Source: Brevibacterium spongiae (GTDB lineage: Bacteria > Actinomycetota > Actinomycetes > Actinomycetales > Brevibacteriaceae). From it: DNA of 64,000 nucleotides. The stretch covers positions 2,356,001 through 2,420,000 of the forward strand of contig NZ_CP093443.1 in assembly GCF_026168515.1 (NCBI RefSeq). The letters are read 5' to 3'. Positions 17,524 to 25,148 of this stretch are shown piece by piece; position 1 is the first letter of the stretch; each line of letters begins with the position of its first letter. Both the position numbers and the translations under genes were made by a program. The notes under the pieces were generated by a model. That model saw only the letters and a program-made list of their open reading frames with translations. It was not told the DNA's origin and did no database searches.

Positions 17524-20500
17524 TTACACCGGTGAGTTCTCCAGGGTCCGGTGTCCGAGGTCGATGACTGTGTCGTCGACCGTGATGAGACGACGGTCGT
17601 GGGTGACCATGACGACGGTGCGGTCGCGGAGGTTCTGCCGCAGGTCGTCGATGAGTTCCGTCGCGGTCTCATCGTCGAGGTGGGCTGTCGGTTCGTCGAG
17701 GACGATGACATCAGCTCCGGTGAGCAGGGTCCGTGCCACCGCGAGGCGCTGTCGCTGACCTCCGGAGATCTCAGTGCCGTGGTCGCCGACCCAGCGCTCG
17801 AGTCCCTCGGCGTTCGCCCAATCGCCCAGACCTGCCGCACTCAGTGCTGCACTCATCTGCGCGTCATCGGGCATGGCCTGCTGGGCCAGGGCCAGGTTGC
17901 CGCGCACTGTGGAGCGGAAGACGTGGGCCTCCTGAGGGCACCAGGCCAGCTGCCCGACGAGGTCTGCAGGTGAGCGAGTGAGCATATCGTGGTCGGACCC
18001 GGCGGCGTCACGGGCCGTGTAGGTCCCTGACCAGGGGTCGAGAAAACGCAGCAGGACGCTCAGACTCGTCGTCTTTCCGGTGCCGCTGTCGCCGCACAGC
18101 ACTGTCCAGCTGCCGCGTCGGGCCTGCAGGTGAAGGTCGTCGAGCACTGGCCGTTCACCCCAGCCGACGGTGACGGCGTCGAGTTCGAGTGCCTCGATGC
18201 CTGCCGGCCCCTTCTCGGTCTGCTTCTGCCTGACCTGGCCGGCGGTGCGCGGATCGGGCAGGGCATCGAGTGCTGTGGCCAGCCCCGGCAGCCGGCGGAA
18301 GGCGTCGAGTGCGGAGGCGAAGACTTCATTGAGCCCGAGTGCCATGAGGGACAGGACAGCGAGGATCTCCGTCGGCGTCTCCGAGGTGACCGCGAGGACA
18401 AGAGCGGTGGCGAAGGTGCTCAGCTGCAGCCACACCTGGGCCAGTCCGTAGTTCCGTGCCGAGGCCGCCTGCTTCGCGGCAAGGCGCTGCTCCGAACCGT
18501 CCAGCAGACCGAGCACTCGGCCATGGGCACCATTGGCGGCCAGATCGTCTTTGGCGTTCAGTGCCCTCGTGAGCAGGGAGAGTATTCCGTTGCGATCGGC
18601 ACGGATGCCGCGGGCCAACCGGCTTTCGGCGCGGATGACGATCGCCGGGACGATGATGAGGTTGACGACGGCGAGCAGGAGCAGCCACGGCAGCGAACCG
18701 AGATCGAGCAGGGCCGCGGTGATGCTCACGCCGATGACGACCATAACGGAGACAAGCGGCGGGAACAGCGTGCGGGGAACGAGATCGCGCACGTCGTCGG
18801 CGTCGGCGACCATCGCACGCAGTGCGGTATCGGAGGTCAGCATCCTCCGGTCGCTCATGCCCACAGTCTCGAAGTGCTCCCACAGGGAGGTGCGGAGCCG
18901 GGTGAGGGCGGCGAAGATCGCCGAGTGCAGTCGCAGGCGACTGACGTAGAGGAGAATCGAGCGGCTGAGGCCGAAGAATCGGACACCGACGATCGCGACC
19001 ATGAGCAGCATGATCGGCGGCTGATAGGAGGCCTCGACGATGAGCCAGGCCGAGACCGCGGTCAGGGCGATGGCGGCCAGGCTCGAAGCACAGGCAGTGA
19101 CCGCTGCGAGCAGCATCGACGGAGTGAACAGCGGCAGGCTTGAGGAGAGGATCGACCACCGGCGCCGCAGCGCTGCCGTCCATGTCTCCGGGTCGGGTCG
19201 GTCCCCCACGCTCGTCTGCTCCCCAACCGATGGGGCTTCTCCGGCCTGCGGGGATCCGCTGACGCCGTCGGATCCGCTGACGGACCCGCTGTCAGGGGCA
19301 CTCGTCGCAGGGGTTCCGTCGTCGACTCGGTCAGTCGTTTCGACCGCGCTGTCGAGCACGACTGCGGTCACGGTCCTCCGCGGGCGGATCTCGGTGTCGG
19401 CCAGGGCCCGCACCCGTTCGTCGTGACTGGCCAGGATGACTCGGTGGGTGGCGGCCGCCTCGGCGATCAGCTCGATGACGATTTCGGCGTTGTCCGCATC
19501 AAGGTGCGCGGTGGGTTCGTCGAGCACGAGGATCTCTGCTCCGCTGCCGAGGCGGTGGCGCACCCGCGCGATCGCCAGTCGGCGCAGCTGGCCGGGGCTG
19601 AGCGCGGCGGTCTGGGTGGATGGATCCAGGGGCAGACCGGCCGCTGTGAGAGCGGCTCGCGTCTGTTCGGCGTCGAGTCCGAAGAGCTCGAGTTCAGCGC
19701 CGATGGTGGTCCCGAACATTCGCGGGGCCTGCGGCACATAGGCCGCGGCCACCGGAGAGACGGTGGTGCGTGCGTCGGCGGGCAGGCTGCCGACCAGAGC
19801 ACTGAGCACTGTGGTCTTCCCGGACCCCGATCGGCCGCTGATCGTGGTCACCCCCGGGCCGATGTCGATGCTGCGGGACCATTCGATGCGTGTGCCGTCG
19901 GCATAGACGACGTGGTCGGATACGGACTCGCCCGTGGTCGACGCTGCCGTGGCGGCCTGCTGCGCGACACTGCTCGCCTCAGCTTCGGCCAGAAGCTCCT
20001 GCGCCCGCCCGCGCGCCTCACGCCCGTTCTCGCTGGCATGGAACCCAGCTCCGAGCTCGCGCAGAGGAGTGAAGCATTCCGGGGCGATGAGCAGGACGAA
20101 CAGCCCCGAACCCAGGTCCATCGTCCCGTTGACCAGGCGCAGGCCGATGACGACGGCGACCAATGCCACGGAGATCGTGGCGATGAGCTCGAGTGCCAGG
20201 CTGGAGAGGAAGGCGATGCGCAGGGTGGCGAGGTTCGCATCGTGATAGCGCCGACCGAGTTCGCGCAGACGACGCGCATGGTCACGGGACCGGCCGAGAC
20301 CGATGAGCACGGGCAGTCCCTCGGCGAGTTCGGCCAGATGGTCCGACAGACGCTCCAGGGCACCGAGCGTCTCCTTGGTCGAATCAGCCGTGTACCTTCC
20401 GATGAGCACCATGAACACCGGCACCAACGGCAGGCACAGGGCGATGATCACGGCCGAGAGCACATCGCTGAAGACGATCCTCACGAGCAGGACGATGGGC

Positions 20501-20895
20501 ACCACAGCAGCGGCGCTCAGCGCTGGCACCACAGTGGTGAAGTAGTCGTCGAGGTCATCGATCCCGCGGGTGACCGTGACCGCCGTCGTGGTCTTCGGTC
20601 GGCCGCGCCCGCGCAGCAGGGCGGAGAGGATCCCCGCCCGCAGGCCACGTTTCGATTCGGCTGCCAGTGTCGTGCCCAACCGCTTGTCCAGCCACAGTCC
20701 GCCGCCGCGCAGCACGGCGCCGAGGAGGCCGAGGACCACCCACAGTCCGGGTGCACTGTGGCCGACGATGGCTCGCACCAGCGCCTCGGCGATGAGCACG
20801 ATCCCGACGGCGCGTGCGAGGGCGGAGAACACCGAGAGCGCGAACCCGCGCCGACCGCGGCGCAGTTCGAGCAGGATCGACAGAGGCGAGCTCAC
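17524..20895 (-). CDS. cydDC: Fused ABC transporter CydDC, cytochrome bd assembly
   Basis: A thiol/haem-linked ABC exporter needed to assemble cytochrome bd. In E. coli it is two subunits; here both halves are in one 1123-residue chain. The first half is a membrane domain (about 1-300) with an ATPase domain: Walker A SGRSGSGKTT and Walker B LVLDEPTAHLD. A Ser/Gly-rich linker (about 545-590) follows. The second half is a membrane domain and a second ATPase domain with GDSGTGKTT, ISGGQRQRLAVAR and IVLDEPTAHLD. The first signature motif is SPGQLRRL rather than SGGQ. The GTG start overlaps the cydB stop (GTGA), so translation is coupled. Confidence 0.95.
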   Translation of the reverse strand: MSSPLSILLELRRGRRGFALSVFSALARAVGIVLIAEALVRAIVGHSAPGLWVVLGLLGAVLRGGGLWLDKRLGTTLAAESKRGLRAGILSALLRGRGRPKTTTAVTVTRGIDDLDDYFTTVVPALSAAAVVPIVLLVRIVFSDVLSAVIIALCLPLVPVFMVLIGRYTADSTKETLGALERLSDHLAELAEGLPVLIGLGRSRDHARRLRELGRRYHDANLATLRIAFLSSLALELIATISVALVAVVIGLRLVNGTMDLGSGLFVLLIAPECFTPLRELGAGFHASENGREARGRAQELLAEAEASSVAQQAATAASTTGESVSDHVVYADGTRIEWSRSIDIGPGVTTISGRSGSGKTTVLSALVGSLPADARTTVSPVAAAYVPQAPRMFGTTIGAELELFGLDAEQTRAALTAAGLPLDPSTQTAALSPGQLRRLAIARVRHRLGSGAEILVLDEPTAHLDADNAEIVIELIAEAAATHRVILASHDERVRALADTEIRPRRTVTAVVLDSAVETTDRVDDGTPATSAPDSGSVSGSDGVSGSPQAGEAPSVGEQTSVGDRPDPETWTAALRRRWSILSSSLPLFTPSMLLAAVTACASSLAAIALTAVSAWLIVEASYQPPIMLLMVAIVGVRFFGLSRSILLYVSRLRLHSAIFAALTRLRTSLWEHFETVGMSDRRMLTSDTALRAMVADADDVRDLVPRTLFPPLVSVMVVIGVSITAALLDLGSLPWLLLLAVVNLIIVPAIVIRAESRLARGIRADRNGILSLLTRALNAKDDLAANGAHGRVLGLLDGSEQRLAAKQAASARNYGLAQVWLQLSTFATALVLAVTSETPTEILAVLSLMALGLNEVFASALDAFRRLPGLATALDALPDPRTAGQVRQKQTEKGPAGIEALELDAVTVGWGERPVLDDLHLQARRGSWTVLCGDSGTGKTTSLSVLLRFLDPWSGTYTARDAAGSDHDMLTRSPADLVGQLAWCPQEAHVFRSTVRGNLALAQQAMPDDAQMSAALSAAGLGDWANAEGLERWVGDHGTEISGGQRQRLAVARTLLTGADVIVLDEPTAHLDDETATELIDDLRQNLRDRTVVMVTHDRRLITVDDTVIDLGHRTLENSPV

Positions 20896-21914
20896 GACCG
20901 GATCGCCACCGGGACTCTGTGGGCTTCGGGGATGTGGGTCTCGGCGATCCGGCCGAGGAACATCCGGTAGCTGAAGATCTGGTAGCCGATGATCACCGGG
21001 AGGATGACCACTGTGACGACGAGCATGACCGTCAGCGTGTAGTCCGAGGAGGAGGCCGTGGCGACCGTCAGCGAGTTCGCCGCATCCAGCGTCGAGGGCA
21101 GCACGTTCGGATAGGCACCTGCGAACACGGAGCCGACTCCGGTGAGCATGTAGACGCCGTGGAGGACGAAGGCGCGCTTCTCGGCTCCGGCACGCACTGC
21201 GAAGAACGAGGCGATGAGTGCGATGACGGCGACGAGCACGGGCACGATGAGCCATATGCGCTGGGTGAGAGACAGAGCGAACCAGACGACGAACGGAATC
21301 GCTGCCGGCAGCATCAGACGTGTCGCCCACCGCTGAGCCCGCTCCCGGATCTCAGCCTGTGTCTTGAGCCCGAGGAACACGAGTCCGTGGACGAGGGCGA
21401 ACCCGAGACCGCCGAGGCCGCCGAGCAGGGCCGGCCAGGACATCCAGGCGAACGCTCCCCCGACGATGTCACCGTAGCTGTTGAGCGGCAGCCCGGTCGT
21501 CGTGATCGCGAGCATGGCACCGATGCAGAACGCTGTGCCGGTCGAGCCGAGCGCCATCGCCCACGTCCAGAACGTCTTCCACGCCTGGGTGTGGCCCTTG
21601 CCGCGGTATTCGATCGACACGGCCCGGAAGATCAGGGACAGCAGGCACACGGTCAGCGGAATGTAGAGGGCGGAGAACAGTGATGCGTACCAGTGCGGGA
21701 AGGCGGCGAACATCGCTCCGGCGGCGGTGATCAGCCACACCTCGTTGCCGTCCCAGACCGGGCCGATCGAGTTGAGCAGCACCCGTTTGCCGCGTTCGGT
21801 CCGGGACATGAACGGCATGAGCATACCGACTCCGAGGTCGAAGCCGTCGAGGAACAGGTAGCCGATCCACAGGACGACAATGAGGATGAACCAGATCGTG
21901 GCGAGGATTTCCAT
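20892..21914 (-). CDS. cydB: Cytochrome bd ubiquinol/menaquinol oxidase subunit II
   Basis: Membrane subunit of the high-affinity terminal oxidase. It has 340 residues and about eight or nine hydrophobic segments, and begins MEILATIWFILIVVLWIGYLFLDGFDLGVGML, the diagnostic subunit II start. WDGNEVWLITAAGAMFAAFP is also conserved. It lies 12 bases after cydA and overlaps cydDC by four bases, so cydA-cydB-cydDC is one operon. Confidence 0.97.
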   Translation of the reverse strand: MEILATIWFILIVVLWIGYLFLDGFDLGVGMLMPFMSRTERGKRVLLNSIGPVWDGNEVWLITAAGAMFAAFPHWYASLFSALYIPLTVCLLSLIFRAVSIEYRGKGHTQAWKTFWTWAMALGSTGTAFCIGAMLAITTTGLPLNSYGDIVGGAFAWMSWPALLGGLGGLGFALVHGLVFLGLKTQAEIRERAQRWATRLMLPAAIPFVVWFALSLTQRIWLIVPVLVAVIALIASFFAVRAGAEKRAFVLHGVYMLTGVGSVFAGAYPNVLPSTLDAANSLTVATASSSDYTLTVMLVVTVVILPVIIGYQIFSYRMFLGRIAETHIPEAHRVPVAIRS

Positions 21915-21926
21915 CGAGTCTCTCCC

Positions 21927-23498
21927 TCAGTAGGCGAACGACAGCACGTCATCGCCGTCGTCGGTGATCGTGGGCTTGGACTTGGATGCGGCGAGTTCAG
22001 GCATCGCCGAGGCGACACCGCCCTTGACGTAGGTCGTCAGCAACCGCAGTTCGACGACCATCAGCACCCCGTAGACGAGGGTCAGGCTGATGAGTGAGAA
22101 CAGCAGCATTCCCGGAGTCACCTCGGGCGAGAGAGCTGCCTGCGTGTACATGAACACACCGTCGAGCTGTGCCGGGTTCGGAGCCACGACGAAGGGCTGA
22201 CGGCCCATCTCGGTGAAGATCCATCCGGCCGAGTTCGCGATGAACGGCGCGGTGATCGCCAGGACGAAGCCGCGGCTGAGCCATTTCGACTGCGGAACGG
22301 TTCCCTTCCGGGACAGCCACAGGCCGATGGCGCAGACTCCGGCGGCCAGGGCGCCGAAGCCGATCATCATCCGGAATCCCCAGTAGGTGACGATCATGAT
22401 CGGCTGGTAGTCGACCGGTTCGCCGGCGTGTTCGCCGTAGCGCGGATCGTCGGGGATGTGTGTGCCGTAGCGTTCCTGGTATTCGGGCAGCAGAGTCGTG
22501 ACACCGTGGACCGGGGTGTCGAAGTTGCCGTTGGCGAGGAAGGACAGCAGTCCGGGGATCTCGAAGATGTTCTGGACCCCGTCGCAGTCGTTCGATGCGG
22601 GGTCGGCGATGGTCAGGACGGAGAACTGGGTGCCGTCGTGGCAGGCCGCCTCGGCGGAGGCCATCTTCATCGGCTGCTGTTCGAACATCAGCTTCGCCTG
22701 CACATCGCCGGTGATGGAGACCCCCGCGAACGCAAGGATGCCGACGATGGCGCCGATGCGCAGCGACTTGATCCACACCGCATGGTCGGTCTCATCACGT
22801 CCGGGCAGGTCGGGCGCGGAGCCGACGATGACCTTGCCGTCTGAGCCGACAGTGTCGATGCCGTCCTTGCGGCGCCGGTACAGGTGGTACCAGGAGATGC
22901 CGAGCAGGAACGATCCTCCGACGGCCAGCGCGCCGAAGAGCGTATGCGTATAGGCGGCGATGGCAGTGTTGTTGCCGAGCACTGCCCACACATCGGTCAT
23001 CACCGGTCGCCCGTCGACCATTTCGACGCCGACGGGATGCTGCATCCACGAGTTCGCGACGATGATGAAGTACGCGGAGATCCACGACCCGATGACCGCA
23101 CACCACAGAGCACCGAGGTGGACGGCCCTGGGCAATCGTCCCCAGCCGAAGATCCACAGGCCGATGAACGTCGATTCGAGGAAGAAGGCGAGCAGCGCCT
23201 CCAATGCCAGCGGCGCGCCGAAGACGTCGCCGACGAAGCGCGAGTACTCGCTCCAGGCCATGCCGAACTGGAACTCCTGCACCAGCCCGGTGGCCACGCC
23301 CATGATGAAGTTGATGAGGAACAGCTTGCCGAAGAACTTCGTGCTCCGCAGATAGACCTCGTTGCCGGTGCGGTGGTAGATCGTCTGCAGGATCGCCACG
23401 AGCATCCCCAGGCCCAGCGTCAGCGGCACCATCCAGAAGTGGTAGACCGTCGTGATTCCGAATTGCCACCGTCCGATGAGGACCGGGTCCAGTTCCAT
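21927..23498 (-). CDS. cydA: Cytochrome bd oxidase subunit I
   Basis: Binds haems b558, b595 and d and oxidises menaquinol. It has 523 residues from the ATG behind GGAGAG; a TTG eight codons upstream is less likely. Conserved features are RWQFGITTVYHFW (a haem-ligand His at residue 20), SAYFIIVANSWMQHPVG, AAYTHTLFGAL and GWIFTEMGRQPF. In the last motif Phe replaces the Trp usual in GRQPW. The quinol loop is of the short type. First gene of the operon, with two abutting operator-like dyads 28-61 bp before the start codon. Confidence 0.97.
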   Translation of the reverse strand: MELDPVLIGRWQFGITTVYHFWMVPLTLGLGMLVAILQTIYHRTGNEVYLRSTKFFGKLFLINFIMGVATGLVQEFQFGMAWSEYSRFVGDVFGAPLALEALLAFFLESTFIGLWIFGWGRLPRAVHLGALWCAVIGSWISAYFIIVANSWMQHPVGVEMVDGRPVMTDVWAVLGNNTAIAAYTHTLFGALAVGGSFLLGISWYHLYRRRKDGIDTVGSDGKVIVGSAPDLPGRDETDHAVWIKSLRIGAIVGILAFAGVSITGDVQAKLMFEQQPMKMASAEAACHDGTQFSVLTIADPASNDCDGVQNIFEIPGLLSFLANGNFDTPVHGVTTLLPEYQERYGTHIPDDPRYGEHAGEPVDYQPIMIVTYWGFRMMIGFGALAAGVCAIGLWLSRKGTVPQSKWLSRGFVLAITAPFIANSAGWIFTEMGRQPFVVAPNPAQLDGVFMYTQAALSPEVTPGMLLFSLISLTLVYGVLMVVELRLLTTYVKGGVASAMPELAASKSKPTITDDGDDVLSFAY

Positions 23499-23525
23499 GG
23501 GCTCTCCGTTCAGGTTCGGCAATGT

Positions 23526-23559
23526 TTCTACGTCACGTAGAATTCTACACTCGGTAGAA
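23526..23559. promoter_or_regulatory. Tandem operator-like dyads upstream of cydA
   Basis: Two 17-bp inverted repeats of form TTCTAC-N5-GTAGAA abut exactly: 23526-23542 (centre GTCAC) and 23543-23559 (centre ACTCG). Together they form a 34-bp site that contains TAGAAT, a -10-like hexamer, in the cydA direction. CTAC/GTAG half-sites with a short gap resemble sites bound by BlaI/MecI/CopY-type repressors, and such a gene is encoded divergently 176 bp away. Confidence 0.65.
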
Positions 23560-23670
23560 ACGTCGCCTCGGCTGTTTCAACATCCAAGATTCCCTGTACC
23601 AAGTATGCCCCTCCCCTGCGATATGTGACCAGGGTCGACGCGCAGGACCCTCAGGGCGCTCTGCCTGGAA

Positions 23671-23687
23671 TTCGACAGCGTGTAGAG
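23671..23687. promoter_or_regulatory. Degenerate copy of the cydA dyad in the blaI-like promoter
   Basis: TTCGACAGCGTGTAGAG matches TTCTAC-N5-GTAGAA at 10 of 12 defined positions. It fills the spacer just before TATACT (23689-23694), the best -10 in this region. The -35 (TGGAAT) is weak. This is the expected place for autorepression of the regulator gene. Confidence 0.5.
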
Positions 23688-23688
23688 A

Positions 23689-23694
23689 TATACT
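23689..23694 (+). promoter_or_regulatory. -10 hexamer of the blaI-like gene
   Basis: TATACT matches the TATAAT consensus at five of six positions, 41 bp before the GTG start codon. The poor -35 and the overlapping dyad suggest a controlled promoter. Confidence 0.45.
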
Positions 23695-23734
23695 TGAGCC
23701 AACTGACCGACTCGACAATGAGGACTAACTGACT

Positions 23735-24097
23735 GTGGGAACACTGGGTGAACTCGAGCGCAGCGTCATGGACGCCATCTGGGTCCATGACGACGGACTG
23801 AGCGCTGCCGAACTCCGCGAGGTGCTCTCGGATCGCGAGCTCGCGCTGACGACGGTTCACACTGTCCTCTCACGCCTGGAGAAGAAGGGCTTCGTCACCC
23901 GCGACCGGAGCATTCGTCCGCATCGCTACCTGGCAGTGTCCACTCGCGAAGACCATGTGGCCGAACTGATGACCGAGATGCTCTCGCAGGCGCCGGACCG
24001 TCAGGCCGTGCTCGCCCGCTTCCTCGGCACCGTCTCCGAAGCCGACACCAAGGCGCTGCGCAATCTGCTTGGGCGCAATCACTCGGCTCAGTCCTGA
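23735..24097 (+). CDS. BlaI/MecI/CopY-family transcriptional repressor
   Basis: A 120-residue winged-helix protein. The pattern LGELERSVMDAIWVHDDGLSAAELREVLSDRELALTTVHTVLSRLEKKGFVTRDR is the family's DNA-binding domain (about 1-70), with the recognition helix at TTVHTVLSRLEKKG. A C-terminal dimerisation helix follows. The GTG start has GAGGA upstream. It overlaps nothing but is 18 bases before a membrane peptidase gene; such pairs form BlaI-BlaR1 type switches in which the peptidase leads to inactivation of the repressor. Its promoter and that of cydA carry matching dyads, so cytochrome bd is the likely target (inference). Confidence 0.93.
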   Translation: MGTLGELERSVMDAIWVHDDGLSAAELREVLSDRELALTTVHTVLSRLEKKGFVTRDRSIRPHRYLAVSTREDHVAELMTEMLSQAPDRQAVLARFLGTVSEADTKALRNLLGRNHSAQS

Positions 24098-24115
24098 CCC
24101 AGGTCGGTCACCTCA

Positions 24116-25009
24116 ATGACCCTGGTAGGGCTCATCCTTGCCGTGCTGGCATTTCTGCTCGCATGGCCGATCCCTGCGGCACTCGCACGCTTCCGGGGTG
24201 ACCCGATCTCCGAGGTCGTCCTCTGGCAGGCAGTCGGCCTCGCCGGTGGCCTGTCCCTCATCGGCGCGGCTCTCGCGTTCGCCGTCGCCCCCGGAGCGAC
24301 GAACCTCCCGCAGGGTCTTCTTCAGCTGCTGCGCGGCGAAACCCATACCCAGCTCTCGCTCGTGGCGTGGGTCTTCCTCATCATCGGAATTCTGCTCATC
24401 GGCCGGCTGCTCGGCTGTCTGGTCCTGACGTTCTACTCGGCTAGGAAAGCACGTCTGCGCCACGACGAGATCCTCCATCTGCTCAGTGAGCCGTCGGCGA
24501 CTTATCCGGATACGCGCATCATCACCACCGACGAGGTGGTCGCCTACTGTCTGCCCAAAGGCCCGCGGAAGGGCACGGCCGTGCTCTCGACCGGCCTCAT
24601 CAAGGCCCTGGACGAGGAGGAGCGCACCGCGGTCATCGCCCATGAGCGGGCGCATCTGGACTTCCGGCATGATGTGCTCGTCATCCCCTTCGCCGCCTGG
24701 CACCGGGCTCTGCCCTACTTCTCAGCCACGGCGATCGGCCTGAATTCGGTGAATCGGCTCATCGAGCTCATGGCCGATGACCAAGCCCGACAGCGCGTGG
24801 ATCCGCACATACTCGCTCGAGCTGTGAAGTCAGCTGCGGAGTTGAATCCCGAACACCGCAGCGACTTGTCGGCCCAGCGCGTCCGCAGGCTCTCCCGCCC
24901 CTTGGATTCGACGAGGATCCCGGTGCGGCTGATGTCGATCGGTTTGGCTGCAGTGCTGCTGCTCGTCCCGACGCTGCTCATCATCATGCCTGCGACATTC
25001 GGCATCTGA
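24116..25009 (+). CDS. M56/BlaR1-type membrane metallopeptidase without sensor domain
   Basis: A 297-residue membrane protein: hydrophobic segments at about 2-20, 32-55 and 82-108, then a zinc peptidase domain with HERAH (His176, Glu177, His180) and a likely third ligand in IELMADDQA (about 218), and a last hydrophobic segment at 270-292. BlaR1 and MecR1 carry an extracellular penicillin-binding sensor after this point; here the protein ends, so any signal must be sensed by the membrane part or a partner. It is co-transcribed with the BlaI-like repressor. Confidence 0.9.
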   Translation: MTLVGLILAVLAFLLAWPIPAALARFRGDPISEVVLWQAVGLAGGLSLIGAALAFAVAPGATNLPQGLLQLLRGETHTQLSLVAWVFLIIGILLIGRLLGCLVLTFYSARKARLRHDEILHLLSEPSATYPDTRIITTDEVVAYCLPKGPRKGTAVLSTGLIKALDEEERTAVIAHERAHLDFRHDVLVIPFAAWHRALPYFSATAIGLNSVNRLIELMADDQARQRVDPHILARAVKSAAELNPEHRSDLSAQRVRRLSRPLDSTRIPVRLMSIGLAAVLLLVPTLLIIMPATFGI

Positions 25010-25112
25010 CACGGGCAGCGGCAGCTGATTCGCGCATCGGCAACTGGGTCATGCGCGAGCCGACGCGCTTCGGAATCAGACTCTGACCGATGCGTTTTCC
25101 GGATCGAGTCCT

Positions 25113-25143
25113 CGCTGACCCGGTCGTCGCAGCCGGGTCAGCG
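25113..25143. terminator. Terminator hairpin between the M56 peptidase and parE
   Basis: A perfect 11-bp stem, CGCTGACCCGG paired with CCGGGTCAGCG, has a nine-base loop, and lies six bases past the parE stop. It can serve both convergent genes. Confidence 0.6.
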
Positions 25144-25148
25144 GCGGT

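Noticed and set aside
17524-21330. 1268-codon version of the cydDC frame
   Set aside because: The first 145 codons are Arg/His-rich and lie antisense or out of frame within cydB. The family N-terminus starts at the GTG at 20895.
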